Below, piece after piece: positions 15,857 through 25,200 of a DNA stretch of 29,421 nt. The DNA is from a virus. Location of the stretch: positions 20,141 through 49,561 of the IMG/VR virus record IMGVR_UViG_3300000385_000003. One strand, written 5' to 3'. Every line of letters starts with the position of its first letter. The first letter of the stretch is position 1. The position numbers were made by a program, and so were the translations under genes. The notes beneath the pieces are model-generated. The model saw only the letters and a list, made by a program, of their open reading frames with translations, did not search any database and had not been told where the DNA came from.

Positions 15857-16041
15857 GGGTCATACTTCAAAGCGTCTCCCGCAATATGGTCGGCAACCTT
15901 GCCGACGTACGTGCGGACATCCTGGAACACACAGGCCCCTACGAAAGGGTGCGAGACACGATCATCGTGCGCGTGGAGGGCGGTGCGCGGATGACCAACG
16001 ATGAGTTGGAAGCAAAGGTCGAGGAGGTCTACAATGGCTGA
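15853..16041 (+). CDS. Small tail-cluster protein, unknown function
   Basis: A 62-residue protein that I do not recognise. The ATG at 15853 overlaps the previous stop in ATGA, which supports this start over the longer reading from 15787. The pattern is strand-helix-strand-helix (MRVILQSVSR, LADVRADILEHTG, RDTIIVRVEGG, TNDELEAKVEEVY), with no membrane or Cys features. It overlaps the next gene by eight bases and contains that gene's GAGGAGGT ribosome site near its end. Translational coupling with neighbours suggests a role in the same structure, or as an assembly helper. Confidence 0.6.
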   Translation: MRVILQSVSRNMVGNLADVRADILEHTGPYERVRDTIIVRVEGGARMTNDELEAKVEEVYNG

Positions 16042-16300
16042 GCGTCCCCGATACCTGTCGTTACCCGCAAGGCAGAAACCTGTTTTCGACGACAGCGGTA
16101 CCCACGTGGGGTATCGCGTCGCGGTCAAGTTCCAGAAAAACGGCCACGAACACGAAGAGGCCGCCGAGGTCGTTGTCGGTCCAGAGGAGGCAAGCCGCCT
16201 GGCGGCCGCAAGTCCGGAGGAGTTCACCGCCTGGAACAAAGAGCAGGTGGAAGCGCATGGCCTTGTCGAAAAGGCCAATGCAGCCCTCGATAAGCTCTGA
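16034..16300 (+). CDS. Small charged protein, unknown function
   Basis: An 88-residue, Glu/Lys-rich soluble protein that I do not recognise. The ATG is preceded by GAGGAGGT (16021-16028), so the in-frame start at 16001 is not needed. It has an N-terminal basic segment (RPRYLSLPARQKP), a beta hairpin (VGYRVAVKFQKNGHEHEEAAEVVV) and a C-terminal helix (NKEQVEAHGLVEKANAALDKL). It closes the tail-tip cluster; a 66-base gap with the second 18-bp motif follows. Chaperone or minor structural roles are possible and nothing in the sequence separates them. Confidence 0.6.
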   Translation: MAERPRYLSLPARQKPVFDDSGTHVGYRVAVKFQKNGHEHEEAAEVVVGPEEASRLAAASPEEFTAWNKEQVEAHGLVEKANAALDKL

Positions 16301-16341
16301 CGCGGCCGGGTCATCGGTGTATTGCGGGCTAGACGCCACAC

Positions 16342-16359
16342 GTGCTAACCTGTAAGCAG
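16342..16359 (+). promoter_or_regulatory. Conserved 18-bp intergenic motif, copy 2 (candidate late promoter or operator)
   Basis: GTGCTAACCTGTAAGCAG matches copy 1 at 17 of 18 bases and again sits in a short gap before a gene cluster, here the acetyltransferase and ejection genes. In this copy ACCTG-TAAG-CAGGT can form a small hairpin just before the ATG at 16367. A poor -35-like TTGCGG lies at 16322. No third copy was found by eye. Confidence 0.5.
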
Positions 16360-16366
16360 GTGAAAC

Positions 16367-16795
16367 ATGAACACGACCCGCCTCATCTTCGACGACAAGG
16401 CCCGCGTCGCACAGTGGGTCGCCTATCACGTCGGGCAGCTCTCGTCGTGGGGTGACTACTACGCCATGGGGGCCGAGGTGAACGGCGAGTTGGTGGCCGG
16501 TATCGTGTTCAACAACTTCACCGACTCCAGTGCCACCACACACATAGCGGTCAGCAAACCCACCAAGCTCTTTCTGGAGCTTCTGGACCACGCCTACAAC
16601 TACGCCTTCAACGTCTGCGGACTCCTCCGCCTGACCGGACTGGTGGAAGCACACAACGAGAAGGCTTTGAAACTCGATAAGCACGTCGGATTCGTTGAGG
16701 AGAGCGTGATGCGGAAGGCAGGAACCGGAGGGCAGGACATCATCGTCCTCGTCATGTGGCCAGAGAATTACGTGAGGGGAAAGCGCAATGGGTAA
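16367..16795 (+). CDS. GNAT-like N-acetyltransferase
   Basis: A 142-residue protein with the usual order of a small GNAT enzyme: an N-terminal helix region, strands (YYAMGAEVNGELVAGIVFNNF), an acetyl-CoA-binding turn replaced by SKPTKLFLELLDHAYNYAF, and a C-terminal part LTGLVEAHNEKALKLDKHVGFVEESVMRKAG. In that part the Asn-x-x-A-x-(R/K)-x-x-x-x-x-G-F pattern is characteristic of the family. Similar proteins are often encoded beside podovirus ejection genes, where the target is unknown. The gene directly follows the second 18-bp motif and overlaps the next gene by eight bases. The classical RxxGxG/A loop is not obvious, so activity is not assured. Confidence 0.75.
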   Translation: MNTTRLIFDDKARVAQWVAYHVGQLSSWGDYYAMGAEVNGELVAGIVFNNFTDSSATTHIAVSKPTKLFLELLDHAYNYAFNVCGLLRLTGLVEAHNEKALKLDKHVGFVEESVMRKAGTGGQDIIVLVMWPENYVRGKRNG

Positions 16796-17819
16796 GAGCA
16801 GTCCTCCGCCTCCGGATTACGGCCCCCTGGCGCAAGCGTCCAAGGAGTCGGCGCAGATCATGGCCCGTCTGGGCCGTGAGCAGCTGAATTTCGCCCGCCA
16901 GCAGTACAACGAGACCGCGCCGCTTCTCGAAGGGATCGCGCAGCAGCAGATGGCTGCGCAGGACCAGCAGATGAACCAGGCGCAGGACTACTACGACTAC
17001 CTGCAGACCACGTACCGCCCCCTGGAACGCTCCATCGTTCAGGACGCTGAGGATTTCGACACGGCGGCCTACAGGGAACGACTGGCGCGGCAGGCTGCGG
17101 CTGACTCCGGCCTCGCTTTCCGGCGGGCTCAGCAGGCCAACGAGCGGTCCATGGCCTCGATGGGTGTGAACCCCGCGTCCGGGCGCTTTGCCGGTATGCA
17201 GAACGCCACGGGGCTCAGTCAGGCCGCCAGCCGGGCATCGGTCATGACCTCGGCGCGCGAGCGGGCCGACCAGATGGGCTACGCCCGCAAACTGGATGCT
17301 GCCGGTCTCGGCAGGAACCTGCCCGGTGCCTCCACGGCTGCTTACGGTGGCGCTACGGCGGCGGGTTCGGCGGCGGGACAGAGCGCCCAGTCTGCCGGGC
17401 AGAACTACATGGGAAACATGGCCGTCGGCGCCAGCACGATCCAGGGCGGCCTCAACACGCAGGTTCAGGGCCTGAGCAACGTCCTGAACGCGCAGACCAG
17501 CGCCTACGTGAACTCGAACGACAGCTTCCTCGGCGACGTCGGTGGCATCCTCGGCGGCCTCGGCGGCATCGCCAAGGCGGGCGGTTTCGCGGCGCTGTCG
17601 GACCGCCGCTTCAAGGAGAACGTGGAGGAAGTCGCCGTCGACGGCCGAACAGGGCTCACGCTCTACGAGTTCAACTACGCAGGCCAGCCCGGCAAGCGGT
17701 ATCGCGGCGTCATGGCTGACGAGGTCGAGATGCTCTACCCCGAAGCCGTCGTTGATCGGGATGGCGTCAAATCCGTCCGGTACGACCTTCTCGGCATCGA
17801 ACTCAAGGAGGTGTCGTAA
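16788..17819 (+). CDS. Ejection-type virion protein with C-terminal S74 domain
   Basis: A 343-residue protein. Residues 1-180 are helical and Gln/Ala-rich (REQLNFARQQYNETAPLLEG, RLARQAAADSGLAFRRAQQ). About 185-265 are Gly/Ala/Ser-rich and probably flexible or membrane-active (GGILGGLGGIAKAGGFAAL). The C-terminus is a compact S74-type domain starting at SDRRFK, with Ser271/Lys276 in the Ser-x4-Lys arrangement of the self-cleaving fibre chaperone, then YEFNYAGQPGKRYRGVMADEVE and YDLLGIEL. Proteins of this plan sit next to internal or ejection proteins in many podoviruses. It shares eight bases with the acetyltransferase gene and overlaps the next gene by one (TAATG). Whether it is an inner-core protein or a tail part is inference. 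Confidence 0.72.
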   Translation: MGKSSPPPPDYGPLAQASKESAQIMARLGREQLNFARQQYNETAPLLEGIAQQQMAAQDQQMNQAQDYYDYLQTTYRPLERSIVQDAEDFDTAAYRERLARQAAADSGLAFRRAQQANERSMASMGVNPASGRFAGMQNATGLSQAASRASVMTSARERADQMGYARKLDAAGLGRNLPGASTAAYGGATAAGSAAGQSAQSAGQNYMGNMAVGASTIQGGLNTQVQGLSNVLNAQTSAYVNSNDSFLGDVGGILGGLGGIAKAGGFAALSDRRFKENVEEVAVDGRTGLTLYEFNYAGQPGKRYRGVMADEVEMLYPEAVVDRDGVKSVRYDLLGIELKEVS

Positions 17820-19222
17820 TGGCCCGCCAATCCCGCTGGAAGCAGTTCGCGGACAGTTTCAACGCGGTCTACGGCACCGTGACCGGGGTCGCCCAGGACT
17901 TCGAGCTGGCTCGCGCCGCGAACAAGGACTACACCGACGACGCCGGGAATATACTCGAAGGCGCCGAAGCAGATCGTGCGCGCTACGACGAGATGGCGCG
18001 CATCTACACGAAGTACGGCCAGCCCGACAAAGGGATCGGCCTGCAGAGTGACGCGGCCGTCCTGACCGGACAGCGGATCGAGAACGACATCAACCTGGCG
18101 ACCAAAGACGACCAGATTCTGCAGCGCGGCCTCCTTGCGTCGAACGAGATGCGGTCTGTGGCTAACAGGAACAATGCCTCGGCAGCGGCGTCGAGCGCCC
18201 GCGCGCGGCGCACAAATGCACTTACGCCCTACGAGGTGGAGGAGCTGCGGCTCGCAAACGAGGAAGCCGCGCTCGGGCTAAGTTTCGATAGGGACACCTA
18301 CGACGACCGCGTGGGGAGGGAGCGTGCGCTCCGTCGCAGCGAAGAGGCCGCCGCAGACCTTGCGGTGGGTACCGTTGATTCGGGCATCGCTCGGGCTAAC
18401 GCGGAGAACTCGGAGATTACTGCGGAGGCAAACCTGGGCGCGGGCTTGGCGAACGACGCCAACGCTGTGCGGCAGCGGGAAAACGCCCTACTGCGGCAGG
18501 CTGCGTCCATGGACTTCGACACGCCGGAAGAGGCAGAGGAGTGGTTTACATCTCAAGTCCGCCGCGACCCCCTTATCCCTTACGCGCGCAAGAACGAGAT
18601 CATTTCTGCCGTCGACAAGCACCGCCTGATGCCTCTCATGTCGCGGGCCGCAGAACTCACGGCCAAAGCTGACGATGCCATCCGGACCGGCGGCTTGGAC
18701 GGCCTGGTCGATTTCTACGAGACCGTCAACGACGGCGGCGCCCTCGAAGTTGTGCGCAGCGGCGACCGTGTTGCCATCGCGCAAAAGTCTGGCGGACAGT
18801 CGCGTATCATCGAAGAGGCGCGGGGCCCGGACGCGGAAAAAATCCTCATTAACCGCGTTCGGTCTATTATCAGTGACCCCGGCTCCGCGATGGAAGTCGC
18901 CGCTACTGAGGCGGATGTGGCGCGAGTTCGCGCCCTCACAGACCGCACCCGGCAGGCAATCGAGCAGACACGGGCGGAGATCGCAATGGCGGGCAGTGAG
19001 GGTGCTCGCATGCGACTCGTCGAAGAAGGTCTCATAAAACTGTTGTCGGACCCCGCAGTCGCCACTCTCGACACGGAAACTCTGGAGAAGGTGAGGTTCA
19101 ACTACCTGAGCGCTTTCGGTCTCACTACTTCGGCCTCCGAAGACGTCGGACCACCCCCCGAAGGTGTGTCGGAAGAGCAGTGGCGGGTTATGACCCCCGA
19201 AGAACGTCGGCTGTTCAGATAA
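17819..19222 (+). CDS. Putative internal virion (DNA ejection) protein, helical
   Basis: A 467-residue, almost wholly helical, Ala/Glu/Arg-rich protein without signal or membrane segments. Clear helical stretches include WKQFADSFNAVYGTVTGV, ALRRSEEAAADLAVG and ADVARVRALTDRTRQAIEQT. The C-terminus has the SEEQWRVMTPEERRLF type end often seen in phage ejection proteins. GGAGG lies eight bases before the ATG, inside the previous gene. Sitting between an S74-type virion protein and the giant polyvalent gene is the position of T7 gp15-like or P22 gp16/gp20-like ejection proteins. No family signature proves this; the call is made from composition, size and gene order. Confidence 0.6.
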   Translation: MARQSRWKQFADSFNAVYGTVTGVAQDFELARAANKDYTDDAGNILEGAEADRARYDEMARIYTKYGQPDKGIGLQSDAAVLTGQRIENDINLATKDDQILQRGLLASNEMRSVANRNNASAAASSARARRTNALTPYEVEELRLANEEAALGLSFDRDTYDDRVGRERALRRSEEAAADLAVGTVDSGIARANAENSEITAEANLGAGLANDANAVRQRENALLRQAASMDFDTPEEAEEWFTSQVRRDPLIPYARKNEIISAVDKHRLMPLMSRAAELTAKADDAIRTGGLDGLVDFYETVNDGGALEVVRSGDRVAIAQKSGGQSRIIEEARGPDAEKILINRVRSIISDPGSAMEVAATEADVARVRALTDRTRQAIEQTRAEIAMAGSEGARMRLVEEGLIKLLSDPAVATLDTETLEKVRFNYLSAFGLTTSASEDVGPPPEGVSEEQWRVMTPEERRLFR

Positions 19223-19232
19223 CGAGGTCTAC

Positions 19233-22200
19233 ATGGCATGGACGGCGGCACAACGCGCAGCTCTTGAGCGGGCGGAAGCTCGTCTTTCGGGGCGCGAACG
19301 CGAGGACGACGATCTCACCGAGGCACAGCGCGAGGCTCTTCGTCGCGCAGACGAACGCGTCCGCCAAGGCGGAGGCGGCCAAACCTACGTCGATCCTTAC
19401 GGCAACCGCTACACCCCGCAGTCTTTCCAAGAGAGCGAGGAGGACGACAAGGGCCTCGTAGACCGTGTCCTGAGCCTGGGCGAAGCACCCGCTAGGATGA
19501 ATGAGTTCGTGGGGTCCCTTGGCCGGGGCATCATTCGAGGAGCCGTCAACCTCAGCACCCTGCCCGACGTCCGGACGGCCGAGCGCCTGCCAGAGACCGC
19601 CGAATATGAACGCGACCGCGCGGAGCGGGCCGAAAGCGGCGATCTTCCCCTGTGGGAGCGCATCGTCACAGGGCGCTTCACCGGCCGGGAAGACCCGGAA
19701 GAGCTGGAAGAAACTGCTGCGGAAGCCGCGCAACGCGCTGCAGAGCGTCGGGCGTGGGCCGCAGAGACCTTCCCCATGTCGGAACGCGGCGGTCAGGCGG
19801 TCCGAGACATCACCGGCGCCCAGTCGTTCCGGGAGGGCCTCAGCGCTGCGGTATCTCAACCTCTGGCGACGGCTCAAGGGGGTCTTGAGGTTCTATCCGA
19901 GCAGGCCCTCCCTATGGCTGCCGGTCTTGCCACGCGCAGACCTCAGCTCGCTGTTCCCGCCATGGCGGCGAGCGACTACACGCAGGAGCGTTATGGCCAG
20001 CTGGTCTCCGAGGCCGCCGAAGCAGGCTACGACCTGACCGACCCAGAGCAGGCACGAGCTGCCGTCAACGACCGCGAGTTCATGGAGCGCCAAGCTCAAC
20101 GTGGGCGCACGCGCGGCTCCGTCATGTTCGTGGCGAACATCTTGTCCGGCGGCCTTGCGGCGCGCGCCCCGCAGTCCCTGATCGGTGTAGCGGGCAACAC
20201 CGGCGCGCAGATGGGTATCGGCGCGGGTTCTGAGGCGACTGCCGAGTACCTCGACACCGGGACAGTCCAGCCTGGCGAAGTCATCATGGAGGGCTTGGTC
20301 GAAGGTGCCACTGCACCGGCTGACGTCGCCGCCCTCGGCCGCGAGCCCCAACAGCCCCTCTCCAGCTCTACCGACCTCAGCCCCGAGGACGCGGCCCAGT
20401 CTGCACTGGATGAAGCCGCCCTGTCTGCCCAAGCACGCCGGGAGGCAGAGGAAGCCGAGGCCCAGGAGGCAGCCAAGGAACGCGCCCGCAAGGAAGCCCG
20501 CTTGGCCGCGCGCCCGACGTTCATCTCCGAGCAGGAGTTCCTGAAGGTCCGCGACCAACAGCGCCAAGAGGCACTCCTCGATCCCGAGACGGAGATTGGC
20601 CAGGACTTCCGCGAGTGGCAGATGGAGAACGACATCTACGACGCCACTCCCCAAATCCAGAAGGAGTTCCTGCAGGCGTACGTCCCGCCGGACGACGCGG
20701 ACATCGGGCGCGCGGAGTATGTCGAGGCGCTCGACCAGCACGCCGAGTTCAAACAGGCGGAGGCGCAGCGTGCGCCGGAAACCCAGGCCGAGATCGAGGA
20801 GACCAAGTCCCGCCTGATCGCGGAGCGTCAGGCCGCCATGGAGAGCGGCGATGCGGAGGCCCTGCGCCTCGTGGAGCAGGAAGCCGCCAACGTGCTCCTT
20901 CCCGGTGAGTGGCGTGCCGCCAAGTTCGAGGCGGATGGCATCATCACCAACAAGACGGCCACGGAGAGCACACGCAAGGCCGTCGAGGAGACCGCCGCCA
21001 AGGAGACGACCGGCACCGGCGAAGACGCCGCACCGGCTCAGACGCGTGCCCCGCGCCAGACGAAGAAGGACGAGATGCGCGCCTACGCGCAGGACAAGCT
21101 CGGCCCTGACTGGGAAGCCGAGAACCCCGAGCTGTCCCAGATGATCTCGGACGGCCGCAGCATCTACCCCAAGCGCAAGGGCGCCACGCCGCGTTTCGTG
21201 CGCATGGTGGATCGTCTGGCGGGAGAAGACGCCGCGACGCAGGCGCAGGCAGCGGCCCAGGACGCGAGCCCACAGGCCGGTCAGGCGACGACCGCCGCAC
21301 CCACGGCAGAGCCGACCGGACCCGACGCCGAGGCGACTGACGCAGACGCGCAAACCCCTGCAGAGACGCTCGCGCAGGTTCCGCCCGAGGACCGCCCCGA
21401 AGCCCGCACGAAGATGCGGCGCGACGTCATCGCCAAGGCGAACGAGCTACTCACCGAGTCCTGGCGGTCGGATCACCCCGACATCGTGGACGCCATCGCC
21501 AAGAACCGTCTCCAGGAGGCTGAGGCGCGGATCGACGAGCTGTCGGCGCGCGCTGTCGATGGCGAAGTAACGGACCCCGAGGTCGAACCCGACACCGACG
21601 CACAGGAGACCGACGCACAGGAGACCGACGTACAGGAGACCGACGCCCCGGTGCCGCTGGCCACGACCGCCCAGGGCGGCACGCCCGCGCAGGCTGTCTT
21701 CACGCCGCGTTCCAAGGTGGAGGAGAACGCCGTGGCGTTCGCCGAGGAGCGCCTCGGGGAGAACTGGCAGACCGTCTACCCCGACCTCGTGGACACGCTG
21801 CAGGACCGGAAGTACGCCCTCTTCCAGCGCGAGGTGGAGGCACAAGCCGAAGCGCAGCAGCGCGACATCGAAGAGACACAGGGGACGGAGACTGCCGCCA
21901 GGATCGTGGCGACGTCGGATCAACTCTCCACGGCCCTCTCCGGGAACCAGAAAGCCGTCTTCGACACGCTGATCGACGCGCTCCAGAACAATGAAGTCGA
22001 CAGGTTCCTGCAGGCCGGGAAGGCGGTCAACTTCAAGGACCTCGCGGAGGCATCTGGGGTGGGGTCCAGGCAGGCCGCCCGCGCAGCGATGCAGCAAGTG
22101 CGGCCCAAGATCGCCGAGGTTCTCGGCGTGACCGAGGACAAGGTGGCGGAGGCGCTGCGCAGCACTTCGCGCCGGACCACCGAGGAGGCCACTGCCCCTG

Positions 22201-25200
22201 ATGACCCTGTGTCCGTCGTGGACGGCAGCGAGTTCACTGATACTGAGAGTTCGTCGCGCACCATGGGCAGGATCGACTCCCTTGGGGGGTCTCAGAGCGC
22301 CACTGCGGAAGGGTTGGAAGCAGCGGACGCGGAGTTCACCGCCGCGCGCTCCCAGGAGACGGACGCTGTTTACGAGCGACGGGTGGCAGAGGCGCAGCAG
22401 CGCCGCGAGCGCGACATCGACGAGACGCTTCGCAGCATGCCCCGGCAGCTCGCCAAAGACGCGATCACTTTCTGGGACAACCTGAAGTCCGATGGGGCGG
22501 TGCCGATCTCCCGCCTGAGCAAGGAGGACGCCTACGAGTGGGTCATGGCCGTTCAGGAGTTTCTCGACGACCGGATCAGCCGTGAGGCGCTTGACGCGGA
22601 CCAACGCGACATAGAACGTCAGTATGACGCCGAACCCCAGGAGGCAGTGACCGATGGCCAACAAACCACTCCCGAAGCTGACGTCATCGAAGGAGGATAT
22701 AAAGAAGGCGGGCGAGATACTCGACAAGTCGGCGCTGAGGATGGACGAGATGCGCGCGGAGGGGGAGCGTCTGCCCGAGCGGGTGGAGAGGCGGATCAGA
22801 CGCCTCAAGAAAGAGCAGCAGTCGAAGACGCAGAAGTAAGCGACGGGACGTCAGCTGACATTGCGCGGCAGATTTCTGATGCCGATCCGACGCCCCGGGA
22901 GCTTCGCAACCAGAAGTCTTTCAAAGAGGCTTATGCTGAGAAGGATGGCCGCAACCGCGCGCTTTGGGAAAACCCGGCGCTCTCTGATGTGGCGGAGTAC
23001 GCTGACTGGCTCGGTAGCCTCACCCAAGAGCAGTGGGACAAGATAAACCCCTCGTTCACGAACGACCTCAACCCGTTCAAAAACGCGGGGAGTATCGACC
23101 CAGAGGCGGCCAAAGCCAAACTGGAAGCCGCCCTGGAAGAGCCAGAAACCGGTGGCGCAAGCCAAGGGGCGGAAGGCGAAGTAAGCACCCCGGACACGGG
23201 CGTCGTCGGCACGCAGCGGACCGCGCGGGTCGAGACCCGTCAGCGGAAGAAACTCTCGCCGGAGAAGCTGAAGGCGCTGGCAGCGCAGCGCAAGACCCCG
23301 AAGATGGGCACCAGCCCCTTCCTCGACCCCAACGAACTGCTCGGGTCGGACTACTTCGACATCGACGCGGACTACAGTGTCGAGCTGGCCTCCCGCGACA
23401 AGATGGAACGCGTCTTCGAGGAGCTTACAGGTAAGCGCAAAGACCCTCGCGTTCACATCTTCGACACGCTCGACGAGGCCCTGGACGCGGTCGAGGCGGG
23501 GGACCTACCCCCCGTCGACACTAAGCGCATCTGGGACAAACAACCGTTCGGCTGGGTCGCCGAGGACGACAACGGCGACGCCCATGTTCATATGATCCTC
23601 GGCAACATCCCGGCCGGTGGCGAACGTGCGGCCTTCATGCACGAGGTGGGCGGCCACATGGGCATCGACGAGGTGCTCAATCTCGATGAGCGCGAGACTA
23701 TCGCGCAGAAAATCTTCGACTGGGCCAAGCTGGAAGATGGTTCGCAGGAAGCGGTTATCGCCAACAGGGCGGTCGCACGAGCCGATTTCGCCGACAGCAG
23801 AGGCGGCGTGACCGAGGGTAATTTTGCCTCGGAGGTCATCGCCTACTTCCTCGAAGAGGCTACGAACGCGGGCATCGAGCCCACGGTCAAGAACCCGGTC
23901 GGGCGCCTTCTGCGCAACCTCTACGCCGCCTTCAAGAAGGCCATGCGCCGCCTTCGCATGGCGAACGTGGACAACCTGACGCCGCAGGACGTCGTCGACA
24001 TCGCGTATGGCGCTGCGCGTATCAATCTGTCCACGCGTTGGCACGGCACCGGCGCGGACTTCCGCAAGTTCGACCTTCGGTTCATGGGTAGTGGCGAGGG
24101 GAACCAGGCGTTCGGCTTCGGCATGTACCTCGCTGAGCGGTTCGCCATTGGGCGGTTCTACCTGAACGCCATGCAGAAGCAGGCCAGGAAAGACGCCCGC
24201 AAGAAGGCGGGGACCATCAAGGCGTCCAAGTTCCCCGAGTTTACGGAACGCCTCGCTCAAGGCGGTATCCGTCTCATGGACGACCATGGCCGCACGCGGA
24301 AGAACAACGTCGGAAGCCCGCGCGAGGCGTACGTCACGTTGCCGGAACTCAAGAACGCGACGAAAGACACCGCCAGTTTCGACATCGGGCCCAGAGGCCC
24401 GGTCGTGATCGTGGAGACCCGCTACGGGACCGCGAAACACTCCCTTTCGACCCTGGTGGACCCGGCCGAGGACAAGCCCTTGTTCAGCGCCGACGAGCTG
24501 CAGCAGCTCACGGACGCAATTTCGCGGGAGATTTTCCCCGAGGGCGAGCCCGAGGGCGTCATGATGTCCGTGGACACCACGGTCGATGACAGCGAGATGG
24601 TGAACTGGTTCGACGACCTGCGTTCGGAGAACGGCAGCCAGATGCTCTCCCTCCTGGAACTGCTCGACGACGCTGACGCAGACGCAGTGGGGGCCCGCCT
24701 CACCGATTTCGTGAAGGCCAAGAACCGTCTGAAGCCGGAAGATGTGGAGGCTCTCTCCGATCAGGAGTGGGAGGACATGGTGTTGTCCACTCGGGTGGGC
24801 GAACTCTACCAGGTCATGTCGCGCGAGATCGACACTCTCATGCCCTACGTCAGCGAAGACGCCCAGAGGCGTGCCACGTCTTACGAGACCCCGTTCGTGC
24901 GCGGCAAGGCGCTCGTGTCGGCGTTTCTCGACGAGAACGGCATCAAGGGGATCATCTACAACGACGCCGAGTCGCGCGCTCCGGACACGTCTCGTCCGCT
25001 CTACAACCGCGTCATCTTCGACGACCGGAACCTCATCGTGGTCGGGCGCACGCGCGGAAACGCGGCGAGGGACCAACGGCAGACTGTCCGCGAGGCCCGC
25101 TTCGGCATCAACCGCGACCACGCAAAGATGGTGGGCGGCGACAAGCTCGCTCAGCTCTGGGACGACAGTACGTTCATCTTCCGGAACGCGGCCAACTCGA

